Assembly: GCA_023430145.1 (NCBI GenBank)
Contig: JAEZCD010000372.1
Location: forward strand, 1 to 24,123
Length of the DNA stretch: 24,123 nt
Reading direction: 5' to 3'
Origin: Pseudomonadota bacterium
GTDB lineage: Bacteria; Pseudomonadota; Alphaproteobacteria; Rhizobiales; Methylopilaceae
Shown here: positions 7,334 to 14,190 of the stretch, piece after piece
Position numbering within the stretch: the first letter of the stretch is position 1
Layout of the letters: each line of letters starts with the position of its first letter
Position numbers and translations under genes: made by a program
Notes under the pieces: model-generated
Seen by the model: the letters and a program-made list of their open reading frames with translations, nothing else
What the model was told of the DNA's origin: nothing
Databases searched by the model: none

Positions 7334-8863
7334 TCAGTCGGTGAAGATGGCGCTGTCCATGAGCTTCGGATCGCGCGGGATCAGCGGCTCGAAGTCCATC
7401 CGCTCGAGAATATCCCGACGGATGTCGATGCCGGGTGCGACCTCGGTGAGGACGAGCCCTTCGCTTTCGAGGTTGAAGACCGCCCTTTCCGTCACGAATA
7501 CCGCCTTGTGGCCGCGTTTCAGCGCCTGCTTGCCCGAATAGGTGATCTGCTCGACCTTCCCGACGAGCTTTCGGACCCGGCCGTGCTGCGTGATCGTGAG
7601 CTTGCCGTCGCCGATCTCGAGCTTGCCGCCCTTGGTGTCGAAGGTTCCGCAGAACACGACCTTCTTCGCATTCTGGGCGATGTCCATGAAACCGCCGGGA
7701 CCGACGGTCAGGCCGCCGAGCTTCGAGACGTTGACGTCGCCCGCCGCATCCAATTCGCCGAAGCCGAGGAACGCCGTGTCGAGCCCACCGCCGGCGTAGA
7801 AGTCGAACTGCGAAGGCCCGTCGATCATCGCCGAAGCGCTGCGCGCGAATCCGAACAGCAGCCCGACGAGCAACGAACCGCCATAGGTCCCGTGCTCGAT
7901 GGTCTGGTAGTAGCGCCCGACCTCGCCGCGCGCCGCGATCATCTTGGCGACGCCCTCGCCGATGCCGACGCCGAAATTGATGACGTCGCCCTCGGTCAGC
8001 TCGCGGTAGGCACGCCGCGCGATCAGCGAGCGGATGTCGAGCGGCTCCGGCGGATCGACCGGCGTCGGGCCGTGGCGCTCGCCCGAGATCAGCGGATCGT
8101 AGGGGAGATCGTAGCTCATGCGCTGGTCGGGATCGACCACGACCGCATCGACGATCGCCCCGGGAACGCGGACCGACCGCGCCGGCAGCGAATTGACGTC
8201 CACCGCCGTGCGAACCTGCGCGATGACGATGCCGCCCGAATTGTGCGCCGCGAGGGCGGCGGCATAGACATCGACGTTCGCCGCCTCCTGATCGAGGCTG
8301 ATATTGCCGTCGGCATCGCCGAAGGAGCCGCGGATGATCGCCACGTCGATCGGAAAGGCCTTGTACCAAAGCAATTCCTGGCCGCCGAGCTTCACCACCT
8401 CGACGAGGTCCTCTCTGGCGGAAGCGTTCATCTTGCCGCCCTGGTGCCGCGGATCGACGAAGGTGCCGAGGCCGACATGGGTGAACAGGCCCGGCCGATG
8501 CCCGCCGATCTCGCGATAGAGCTGCATCACGCAGCCGCTCGGCAGGACATAGGCCTCGATCTTCTCGTCCCGTGCCATCTCCTGCATCTTCGGCGACCAG
8601 ACCCAGTGACCGCCGATGACGCGCTTGACCAATCCCTCGTGCGCGAAGTGGTTCATCCCCTCGCTCTTCCTGTCGCCGATGCCGAGCGCATGCAGCACGG
8701 TGAGGTTGCGTGGATACCCGGTCGACAGGAAGCGGCGCGACACCGCCCGGAAGGTGTGTGTCGCCTCGAGCAGGCCGCCGCCGCCGCCGACCAGCGCGAC
8801 GGTGTCGCCGTCCTTGATGAGCGCGACGGCCTGATCGGCCGTCGTGAACTTGTTGCGGGCCAT
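7334..8863 (-). CDS. class I acyl-CoA:carboxylate CoA-transferase
   Basis: A 509-residue single-chain family I CoA-transferase with fused alpha and beta halves, as in E. coli YdiF and propionate CoA-transferase. The N-terminal half carries the glycine-rich VALVGGGGGLLE loop. The C-terminal half begins near residue 275 and contains the catalytic glutamate E323 in QTIEHGTYGG, which forms the glutamyl-CoA thioester intermediate. Near the end are GLVLTEVAPGID and the helix that closes the enzyme. Its ATG overlaps the MaoC stop in TGATG, so the two are translationally coupled; a TTG one codon earlier is possible. It probably activates a short acid at the expense of acetyl- or succinyl-CoA, or releases the product acid. 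The acid is not known. Confidence 0.92.
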   Translation of the reverse strand: MARNKFTTADQAVALIKDGDTVALVGGGGGLLEATHTFRAVSRRFLSTGYPRNLTVLHALGIGDRKSEGMNHFAHEGLVKRVIGGHWVWSPKMQEMARDEKIEAYVLPSGCVMQLYREIGGHRPGLFTHVGLGTFVDPRHQGGKMNASAREDLVEVVKLGGQELLWYKAFPIDVAIIRGSFGDADGNISLDQEAANVDVYAAALAAHNSGGIVIAQVRTAVDVNSLPARSVRVPGAIVDAVVVDPDQRMSYDLPYDPLISGERHGPTPVDPPEPLDIRSLIARRAYRELTEGDVINFGVGIGEGVAKMIAARGEVGRYYQTIEHGTYGGSLLVGLLFGFARSASAMIDGPSQFDFYAGGGLDTAFLGFGELDAAGDVNVSKLGGLTVGPGGFMDIAQNAKKVVFCGTFDTKGGKLEIGDGKLTITQHGRVRKLVGKVEQITYSGKQALKRGHKAVFVTERAVFNLESEGLVLTEVAPGIDIRRDILERMDFEPLIPRDPKLMDSAIFTD

Positions 8864-9330
8864 CAACGAGCCCCCGCCGCGGCGGCTTCGGGCTTGCGCG
8901 GCACCATCAGCCGGTGCTCGCCCTCTTGCACGACCTCGCCACGCTGGTTGAGGAGCTCGATGGCGATGGTGAGTATCCCCATGTCGCCGCGGCTCTTCGG
9001 AATGCGCATGTCGGCGACGCGAAACTTCACCTGCAGCGTGTCGCCGATCCGGATCGGCTTCCTGAAATTCCAGGTCCAGCCCAGCGCGATGCCGTCATGG
9101 AAGAAGCCGGACTGCACCTTCATGCCGTCGGTGAGCGACAACCCCATCAGCCCGTGCGCGATGCGGCCCCCGAAGACGGTCGATTGCGCGTAGATCTCGT
9201 CCATGTGGATCGGCGAGAAATCGCCGGCGACGCCCGCATAGGCCAGGACATGGCTCTCGGTGACGGTGACGCGCGGTGTCAGGCGCTCGTCACCGATCTC
9301 AATCTCGTCGAAGAACTTGCCCGGAAGCAT
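8863..9330 (-). CDS. MaoC family (R)-hydratase/dehydratase
   Basis: A 155-residue single hot-dog-fold protein. The hydratase motif is GDFSPIHMD, with the catalytic pair D37 and H42, followed by GGRIAHGLMGLSL, which shapes the active-site overhang. Length and layout fit PhaJ-like enoyl-CoA hydratases, which add water to trans-2-enoyl-CoA giving the (R)-3-hydroxy product, and the mesaconyl- or methylmalyl-type dehydratases of the same family. AGGAC lies about six bases before the ATG. The stop overlaps the CoA-transferase start by one base. Next to a CoA-transferase it most likely hydrates or dehydrates the CoA thioester made by that enzyme. This is an inference from order. Confidence 0.9.
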   Translation of the reverse strand: MLPGKFFDEIEIGDERLTPRVTVTESHVLAYAGVAGDFSPIHMDEIYAQSTVFGGRIAHGLMGLSLTDGMKVQSGFFHDGIALGWTWNFRKPIRIGDTLQVKFRVADMRIPKSRGDMGILTIAIELLNQRGEVVQEGEHRLMVPRKPEAAAAGAR

Positions 9331-9384
9331 GATGGGTCCTTTAGGAAACGGACGTCACGTGGGCGCGGTCGCGCCGGCAACGCG

Positions 9385-10155
9385 TCAGTGCAGGAGCTGC
9401 CCGAGGAAGACCTGCGTACGGGGGTTTTGCGGGTTGGCGAAGAAGGGCTCGGGTCTGCCGACCTCGATGATCTCGCCGCGATCCATGAAGATGACGCGGT
9501 CGGCGACCTTGCGTGCGAAGCCCATCTCGTGCGTGACGCAGAGCATCGTCATGCCGTCCTCGGCGAGGCCGACCATGGTGTCGAGCACCTCCTTGACCAT
9601 CTCGGGATCGAGGGACGAGGTCGGCTCGTCGAACAGCATGATCTTCGGCGTCATGCAGAGGGCACGTGCGATCGCGACGCGCTGCTGCTGGCCGCCGGAA
9701 AGCTGCGCCGGGTATTTCTGCGCCTGGTCCCCGATGCGCACGCGGGTGAGAAAGCGCATCGCCAGCTCTTGCGCCTCCCCCTTCGACAGGCCGCGCACCT
9801 TCATCGGCGCGAGCATGCAGTTCTGCATCACCGTCAGATGCGGGAAGAGATTGAATTGCTGAAACACCATGCCGACTTCGGCGCGCACGGCGTCGATGTT
9901 CTTCTGCCCGGCGCCGAGGTCGTACCCATCGACGACGAGGCGTCCCTGCTGATAGCGCTCGAGGCTGTTGATGCAGCGGATCAGCGTCGATTTTCCGGAG
10001 CCCGAGGGCCCGCAGATGACGATGCGCTCGCCGCGAGCGACGGTCAGCATGATGTCCTTCAGGACATGGAACGTGCCGAACCACTTCTGGAGGCCTTCGA
10101 TCTCGACGATCGGGGCTTCGGCGGACGGTGCCGCACGAGGGTGCTGGTCGGACAT
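9385..10155 (-). CDS. polar amino acid ABC transporter ATP-binding protein (GlnQ/HisP type)
   Basis: A 256-residue ABC ATPase with all motifs: Walker A GPSGSGKST (49-57), Q-loop near Q99, signature LSGGQQQR (152-159), Walker B KIMLFDE (171-177) with catalytic E177, D-loop SSLD, and H-loop H209 in CVTHE. The sequence is typical of the family 3 (PAAT) importers for glutamine, histidine and similar solutes. It partners the two permeases and the binding protein directly upstream. The start at 10155 (MSDQHPR) is preceded by a weak GGAAA site; an ATG four codons earlier (10167) is equally possible. A hairpin separates it from the binding-protein gene. Confidence 0.95.
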   Translation of the reverse strand: MSDQHPRAAPSAEAPIVEIEGLQKWFGTFHVLKDIMLTVARGERIVICGPSGSGKSTLIRCINSLERYQQGRLVVDGYDLGAGQKNIDAVRAEVGMVFQQFNLFPHLTVMQNCMLAPMKVRGLSKGEAQELAMRFLTRVRIGDQAQKYPAQLSGGQQQRVAIARALCMTPKIMLFDEPTSSLDPEMVKEVLDTMVGLAEDGMTMLCVTHEMGFARKVADRVIFMDRGEIIEVGRPEPFFANPQNPRTQVFLGQLLH

Positions 10156-10176
10156 GGGGGTTTCCATTCGAGATGG

Positions 10177-10203
10177 GGGCGGGCGACTCGACGTAGCCCG
10201 CCC
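10177..10203 (-). other. intercistronic hairpin after the binding-protein gene
   Basis: GGGCGGGC and GCCCGCCC form an 8-bp GC stem with a 12-base loop, beginning five bases after the stop of the binding-protein gene and ending about 20 bases before the ATPase start. Such stems in binding-protein operons commonly protect the upstream message and raise binding-protein output over ATPase. That role is inferred here. Confidence 0.5.
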
Positions 10204-10208
10204 GCCGA

Positions 10209-11054
10209 TCACTGCACCATGGTAATCGGCAGCGCGGCCTCGCCCTCGCCGGTTGCCGGCATCTTGGCGAGATCGCCGCCGATCCACTTCTTGTAGAGGG
10301 CCGGCAACTCGCCGCTCGCGAGCTTGCGGGCGACGAAGTCGCTGAGATAGTCCGCCCATTCGCGCGACCCTGGCCGCACCGCGAAGGCATTGTAGGCGCG
10401 CGCGACGACGAACTTCTCCTCGAACTTGCCCGGCCCGGCGACCCGGTCGATGTTCGGAACCTGCGTCGCGGCACCGCCGATCATGTCCACCTGCCCGGCG
10501 ATCAGCGCCTGCACGGTGCTCGCGTCGTCATCGAAGCGTTGGATCGTCGCGCCCGCCGGAGCGGCCTTGGTGATGGCGATGTCCTGCGGCGTGCCGCGCG
10601 GAACGCCGACGCGGACGCCCTTCAGGTCGTTCCAGCCTTTGATGTCGGCGCCCACCTTGCCGATATAGATCGTGTCGTTGGTGGTATAGGGCCGCGAGAA
10701 CAGGACCACCTTCTGCCGATCGGCGAAAATCCCCATGACGGCCGCCAGCACGTCGACCTGTCCCGTGAGCAGGGCGGCGACGCGGTTGCTCGACGTGACC
10801 GGCGAGACCTCGAGCTTCACGCCGAGATCCTTGGCCAGCATCTCGCCGAGCTCGATGTCGAAGCCGGTCAGCTTGCCGGAGGCATCGCTGAAGCCCCAGG
10901 GAACCTGGGAGACCTGCGAGCCGATCTTGAGCACGCCGCCCTTCTTGATCTGGTCGACGGTCTGGGCGGCAGCCGTGCCTGCCAGAGCCGTAGCCCCGGC
11001 GAGGAGCATGGCCGAGGCCAGCGCGGTGCGACGGAACGAATGAACCCATGCCAT
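10209..11054 (-). CDS. periplasmic solute-binding protein, family 3
   Basis: A 281-residue extracytoplasmic binding protein with a clear signal peptide (RRTALASAMLLAGATALAGT, cleavage after AAA-Q near residue 31). It has the family 3 features: GVLKIGSQVSQVPWGFSDAS, GKLTGFDIELGEMLAKDLGV, LLTGQVDVLAAVM and FSRPYTTNDTIYIGK. The arginine that holds the ligand carboxylate is probably in FADRQKVV. The usual T-x-x-R segment of amino-acid binders (TPERAK-like) is altered here, so the ligand may be a related polar acid rather than a standard amino acid. GGAGG lies eight bases before the ATG. It lies between permease and ATPase genes. The ligand is unknown. Confidence 0.93.
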   Translation of the reverse strand: MAWVHSFRRTALASAMLLAGATALAGTAAAQTVDQIKKGGVLKIGSQVSQVPWGFSDASGKLTGFDIELGEMLAKDLGVKLEVSPVTSSNRVAALLTGQVDVLAAVMGIFADRQKVVLFSRPYTTNDTIYIGKVGADIKGWNDLKGVRVGVPRGTPQDIAITKAAPAGATIQRFDDDASTVQALIAGQVDMIGGAATQVPNIDRVAGPGKFEEKFVVARAYNAFAVRPGSREWADYLSDFVARKLASGELPALYKKWIGGDLAKMPATGEGEAALPITMVQ

Positions 11055-11085
11055 TGGTATTTCCTCCGGTTGAACGTTGTTGATG

Positions 11086-11736
11086 TCAGGTCTTCACGGC
11101 GAGGCGCTTCTCGAGGCGCATGCTCAGGCGAGACAGCGGAAAGCAAAGGGCGAAGTAGATGATCCCGGCACAGCCATAGGCGAGCAGCGGCTTGTAGGTC
11201 ACGCTGGCGACGATCTGGGCGGCACGGGACAATTCGACGAAGCCGATGATCGCGGCGAGCGAGGTGCCCTTGATGAGCTGCACCATGAAGCCGACGGTCG
11301 GCGCGATCGAAATGCGCATCGCCTGCGGCAGCACGACGTCGCGCATGCGCGAGACGTAGCCGAGGCCGAGAGCATAGGCGGCTTCCGTCTGCCCGCGCGG
11401 CACGGCCTGGATGCAGCCGCGCCAGATTTCGCCGAGGAAGGCACTGGCATGCAGGGTGAAGCCGATCGCGACGGCGACCCAGGGGTTGACCTTGTAGCCC
11501 AGTACCGGCAGGCCGTAGAATACCAGGAAGAGCTGCATCAGCAGCGGCGTGCCCTGGAAGAAGTCGATGTAGAAACCGGCGCAGCGCCGCAGCCAGGGCC
11601 ACGTCGAGGTGCGCATCAGCGCGATGGCGAGGCCGACGACACCGCCGCCGACGAAGGCGATCAGGGAGAGCAGGATCGTCGCTTGGACTCCGGAGAGGAT
11701 GGCGAGCGCTTCCGGCAGACCGAATTGCCTGATCAT
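11086..11736 (-). CDS. polar amino acid ABC transporter permease
   Basis: A 216-residue HisM/GlnP-type permease with about five membrane helices. The cytoplasmic coupling (EAA) loop reads TEAAYALGLGYVSRMRDVVL, then PQAMR, which contacts the ATPase. The N-terminal ATILLSLIAFVGGGVVGLAI and the FFQGTPLLMQLFLVFYGLPV segment are characteristic of PAAT permeases. It starts seven bases after the stop of the first permease with a GAGGG ribosome site between, so translation is probably coupled. It forms a heterodimer with the 11744-12412 product. The two share family signatures but clearly differ in sequence, so they are not a recent duplication. Confidence 0.94.
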   Translation of the reverse strand: MIRQFGLPEALAILSGVQATILLSLIAFVGGGVVGLAIALMRTSTWPWLRRCAGFYIDFFQGTPLLMQLFLVFYGLPVLGYKVNPWVAVAIGFTLHASAFLGEIWRGCIQAVPRGQTEAAYALGLGYVSRMRDVVLPQAMRISIAPTVGFMVQLIKGTSLAAIIGFVELSRAAQIVASVTYKPLLAYGCAGIIYFALCFPLSRLSMRLEKRLAVKT

Positions 11737-11743
11737 GCCGCCC

Positions 11744-12412
11744 TCATTTCACCGGATACGAGAAATAGAAGCGGTCGATAAGCTTGAACAGCGTCGCGAA
11801 TCCGAACGACATCAGGAGGTATAGAATCGTCGCGACGATGTAGATCTCGAAACTACGGAATGTCAGCGTGTCTATCGACTGGGCAACCGAAGTCAGTTCC
11901 TCCGCCGAGATCGACGAGACGATGCTGGTGGTCAGCAGCGCGAGGACGAACTGGCCGGAAAGCGCGGGGAAGATGATGCGCAACGCCGGCTTCAGGACGA
12001 TGTAGCGAAACACCTGCAGGGGCTTCAGGCCGAGCGCGGTGCCGGCCTCGTACTGGCCGCGTGCGATCGCGTCGATGCCGCCGCGGATGACCTCGGCCGA
12101 GAACGCTCCGCAATTGAGGCCCAGCGCCAGGATCGCGGCGCTCCAGGGCTGGAGACTGAGGCCGAGCGTCGGCAGGCCGAAGAAGATGAAGAAGACCTGC
12201 ACCAGGAAGGGCGTGTTGCGGATGATCTCGATGTAGCTGCTGGCCGCGATCCGTGCCGCCGCGAAGCGGCTCTGCTTGGCGAGCGCGGTCAGGATGCCGA
12301 TGACCAGCCCCGCCGCGATCGAGATGGCCGACAGCAGGATCGTCAGCCAGCAACCCCACCGCAACTGCGACCAATAGGGCAGCAAGGCCCAGAAATCGAA
12401 CTGATACGTCAA
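11744..12412 (-). CDS. polar amino acid ABC transporter permease
   Basis: A 222-residue HisQ/GlnP-type permease with about five helices. Its coupling loop is YEAGTALGLKPLQVFRYIVL, then KPALR, and upstream it has the family segment EIIRNTPFLVQVFFIFFGLP. The start codon is TTG (12410-12412), supported by GGAGGA five bases upstream and the lack of another suitable start. A small hairpin (CCCCGG-n7-CCGGGG, 12428-12446) lies in the gap after the dehydrogenase gene and could tune expression between enzyme and transporter. It pairs with the 11086-11736 permease in the membrane. Confidence 0.94.
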   Translation of the reverse strand: MTYQFDFWALLPYWSQLRWGCWLTILLSAISIAAGLVIGILTALAKQSRFAAARIAASSYIEIIRNTPFLVQVFFIFFGLPTLGLSLQPWSAAILALGLNCGAFSAEVIRGGIDAIARGQYEAGTALGLKPLQVFRYIVLKPALRIIFPALSGQFVLALLTTSIVSSISAEELTSVAQSIDTLTFRSFEIYIVATILYLLMSFGFATLFKLIDRFYFSYPVK

Positions 12413-12454
12413 GCGTTCCTCCAGGCGCCCCGGTCTTCCGCCGGGGTCGTAGCT

Positions 12455-13300
12455 TCAGGGAATGCGAAAAAACTCCTGGTAGAGCGGGATCTGCTCGCTC
12501 AGCATCGGAAGCCCCGGATGCGTGGCGAACCCGCGCGCGGCGGCTTCCCGGAGCAGCCGGGTCATCGCCGGCTTCATGATGATGTCGGCGATGACGGCGC
12601 CGGCCCGGAGCCCGTCCAGCGCGAAGGGCAGCGGATCGTCTTCCCGCAAGCCGAGCGGGGTTGCGTTCACCACCACCTCGCTCGCCGGATCGGGAACATC
12701 GGCGAACCGCGCGCGATCCGGCCAGCGCTCGTCGAGGCGGGCGCAGAGCATGTCCACCCGCGAGCGGTCGATATCGACGATCGACAATGCCGCCGCTCCG
12801 GCTTGCAGAACCGCAGCTGCGATCGCGCCTCCCGCGCCTCCCGCGCCGACGAGGGTGAAGCGTCTGCCGACGACGGGTTGACCGGCTCCGACAAGGCCGC
12901 GCACGAAACCCTCGCCGTCGAAATTATCTCCCGACCACGTGCCGTCGGCCTCGCGACGCATCGCGTTGACTGAGCCGGCGAGCCTCGCGGCCTCGCTCAG
13001 TCGATCCGCCTTTCGGCAGAGCGCGGGCTTGTGGGGCACCGTGACGAGGAAGCCGTCGTGATTGCCGATCCGCTTCAACCCGTCGACGACGGTGTCGAGG
13101 TCATCCGGCACCACGGCCATCGGGACGAGCACGGCATCGACGCCCCGCGCGCAGAAAAGCCGGTTCATCATCGCCGGCGCCATCACCTGGGAGACCGGGT
13201 CTCCGAGCACGGCGAACAGGCGTGTCCGGCCGCCGATGTCCCGCCCGGTCACCTCGGGGACAACGTCGGCGTCTCCAGCCTTTTGACGCGCCGTTGCCAC
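12455..13300 (-). CDS. shikimate dehydrogenase-like NAD(P)-dependent oxidoreductase
   Basis: A 281-residue AroE/YdiB-fold protein. The catalytic lysine K91 (VTVPHKPALC) and aspartate D128 (NFDGEGF) are kept, as is the Rossmann loop GAGGAGG (152-158) and the late IMKPAMTRLLREAAARG. Yet the substrate pocket differs from E. coli AroE. The two serines that hold the shikimate carboxylate (HSKSP) are replaced by V39 and A41 in GDPVSQVMAP, and the Thr of NTDG is F127. It is therefore probably not the housekeeping shikimate enzyme but a catabolic relative acting on another cyclic or polyol acid. Translation starts at GTG (13298-13300) with GAGGAG upstream. It is the first gene of the operon, divergent from the IclR pair. 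Confidence 0.88.
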   Translation of the reverse strand: MATARQKAGDADVVPEVTGRDIGGRTRLFAVLGDPVSQVMAPAMMNRLFCARGVDAVLVPMAVVPDDLDTVVDGLKRIGNHDGFLVTVPHKPALCRKADRLSEAARLAGSVNAMRREADGTWSGDNFDGEGFVRGLVGAGQPVVGRRFTLVGAGGAGGAIAAAVLQAGAAALSIVDIDRSRVDMLCARLDERWPDRARFADVPDPASEVVVNATPLGLREDDPLPFALDGLRAGAVIADIIMKPAMTRLLREAAARGFATHPGLPMLSEQIPLYQEFFRIP

Positions 13301-13320
13301 GTGCTCTCCTCTACAAGAAA

Positions 13321-13334
13321 TGGAATGGGTTCCA
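13321..13334. promoter_or_regulatory. IclR-type operator over the operon promoter
   Basis: TGGAATGGGTTCCA, a dyad with TGGAA/TTCCA half sites like the E. coli IclR consensus (TGGAAAT-n-ATTTCCA). It overlaps the -10 of the minus-strand operon promoter, a position for repression. Confidence 0.55.
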
Positions 13335-13361
13335 TAAAGATCATAATTCCATTCTCGTCAA
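13333..13361 (-). promoter_or_regulatory. predicted promoter of the catabolic operon
   Basis: On the minus strand TTGACG (13361-13356), 17 bases, then TTTATG (13338-13333). The -35 matches five of six consensus bases; the -10 is poor. The dyad at 13321-13334 overlaps it. Confidence 0.45.
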
Positions 13362-13366
13362 GGAAA

Positions 13367-13395
13367 GTGACACTGCGTTCCAATTTGAATATCGT
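13367..13395 (+). promoter_or_regulatory. predicted promoter of the iclR pair
   Basis: GTGACA (13367-13372), 17 bases, then TATCGT (13390-13395), about 20 bases before the first iclR start codon. It lies inside the larger TTCCAATT/AATTGGAA inverted repeat. Confidence 0.45.
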
Positions 13396-13406
13396 CCAAT
13401 TGGAAC
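13377..13406. promoter_or_regulatory. second IclR-type operator (autoregulatory)
   Basis: Perfect 9-bp inverted repeat GTTCCAATT, 12-base spacer, AATTGGAAC. The right arm also contains the 10-bp palindrome TCCAATTGGA (13395-13404). The half sites match those at 13321-13334. It covers the spacer and -10 of the predicted iclR promoter and ends one base before the ribosome site, so the regulators probably control their own synthesis. Confidence 0.6.
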
Positions 13407-13415
13407 GAGGGGCTC

Positions 13416-14189
13416 ATGGACCGGGCTATCGCGATCATCGAGCTGTTGTCCCGTCATGCCGGCGGTCTGCCGCTGATGACGATCGCCGACACGCTGGCTA
13501 TTCCGCGCAGCGCGACGCACCGGCTGCTCGCCGACCTCAAGGACGAAGGCTATGTCCGCCAGGAATTCGACGGCGGGGCCTATCGCCTGACGGCCAAGAT
13601 CGTGGCGCTCGGCTTCAGTCACTTGGCTGCCGCCGGAGTGACGGCCAGGATCCAGCCGCTTCTGGATCGCCTTGCCGACCGGACCGGCGAGTTGGTCACG
13701 ATGGCCGTGATCCACGACCGCAAGCTGATCCGCGTCGCCAAGGCGCAAGGAGCGCGGCGCGGCCTGCTCTACAATCCGGACGAAGGCGCGGAGGTCTATC
13801 TCGCCGCGACCTCGAACGGCCATGCCTGGCTGTCGTGCCTGGACGAGGACGAGGTGCTGCAGCTGGTGGCCGCGCAGGGGCTGAAGCGCGACGGGTACGG
13901 CCCCAACGCACCCCGGACGATGCGCGAGCTCCTGGCCTTCGTCGAAACCGCGCGGGTTCTCGGCTACGCAAAGATCTTCGAGACCTACGAACCCGGAACC
14001 TCGGCTATCGCCATGGCTGTCCTGGGCGCGCGCTCCGACCGCCCGATCGGCACGATCAGCGTCGCCGGCCCCGTCATTCGCATGACGAGCGAAGCGATGG
14101 ACCGGATCCTGCCTTCGCTCCGCGAGACGGTCGCGGCGGTCGCCGAGGCGAGCGAGGAGCTGCCGATATTTCCCGCAGCGGTGCACTGA
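13416..14189 (+). CDS. IclR family transcriptional regulator (first of tandem pair)
   Basis: A 257-residue IclR-type regulator. Residues 1-60 form the winged helix (RAIAIIELLSRHAGGLPLMT, then IPRSATHRLLADLKDEGYV), and residues about 70-250 form the effector-binding GAF-like domain, with GELVTMAVIHDRKLIRVAKA, AEVYLAATSNGHAWLS and GTSAIAMAVLGA. The family's N-terminal arm before the helix-turn-helix is short. GAGGGG precedes the ATG. It diverges from the catabolic operon and shares a promoter region carrying two TGGAA/TTCCA dyads, so it should control that operon and itself. The inducer is probably a pathway intermediate. The second IclR gene starts one base after its stop. Confidence 0.93.
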   Translation: MDRAIAIIELLSRHAGGLPLMTIADTLAIPRSATHRLLADLKDEGYVRQEFDGGAYRLTAKIVALGFSHLAAAGVTARIQPLLDRLADRTGELVTMAVIHDRKLIRVAKAQGARRGLLYNPDEGAEVYLAATSNGHAWLSCLDEDEVLQLVAAQGLKRDGYGPNAPRTMRELLAFVETARVLGYAKIFETYEPGTSAIAMAVLGARSDRPIGTISVAGPVIRMTSEAMDRILPSLRETVAAVAEASEELPIFPAAVH

Positions 14190-14190
14190 C

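Noticed and set aside
7305..8369. A 683-residue minus-strand open frame that would fuse about 350 residues to the front of the aldo/keto reductase
   Set aside because: The front part is an arginine-rich off-frame reading of the CoA-transferase gene; the reductase has its own ATG at 7304 with a ribosome site and a normal family N-terminus.
7508..9193. A 561-residue plus-strand open frame
   Set aside because: Antisense shadow of the CoA-transferase and MaoC genes, typical of GC-rich DNA; no domain or ribosome site. The same holds for the long frames at 4569-5741, 8914-10296, 17423-18967 and 19966-21348.
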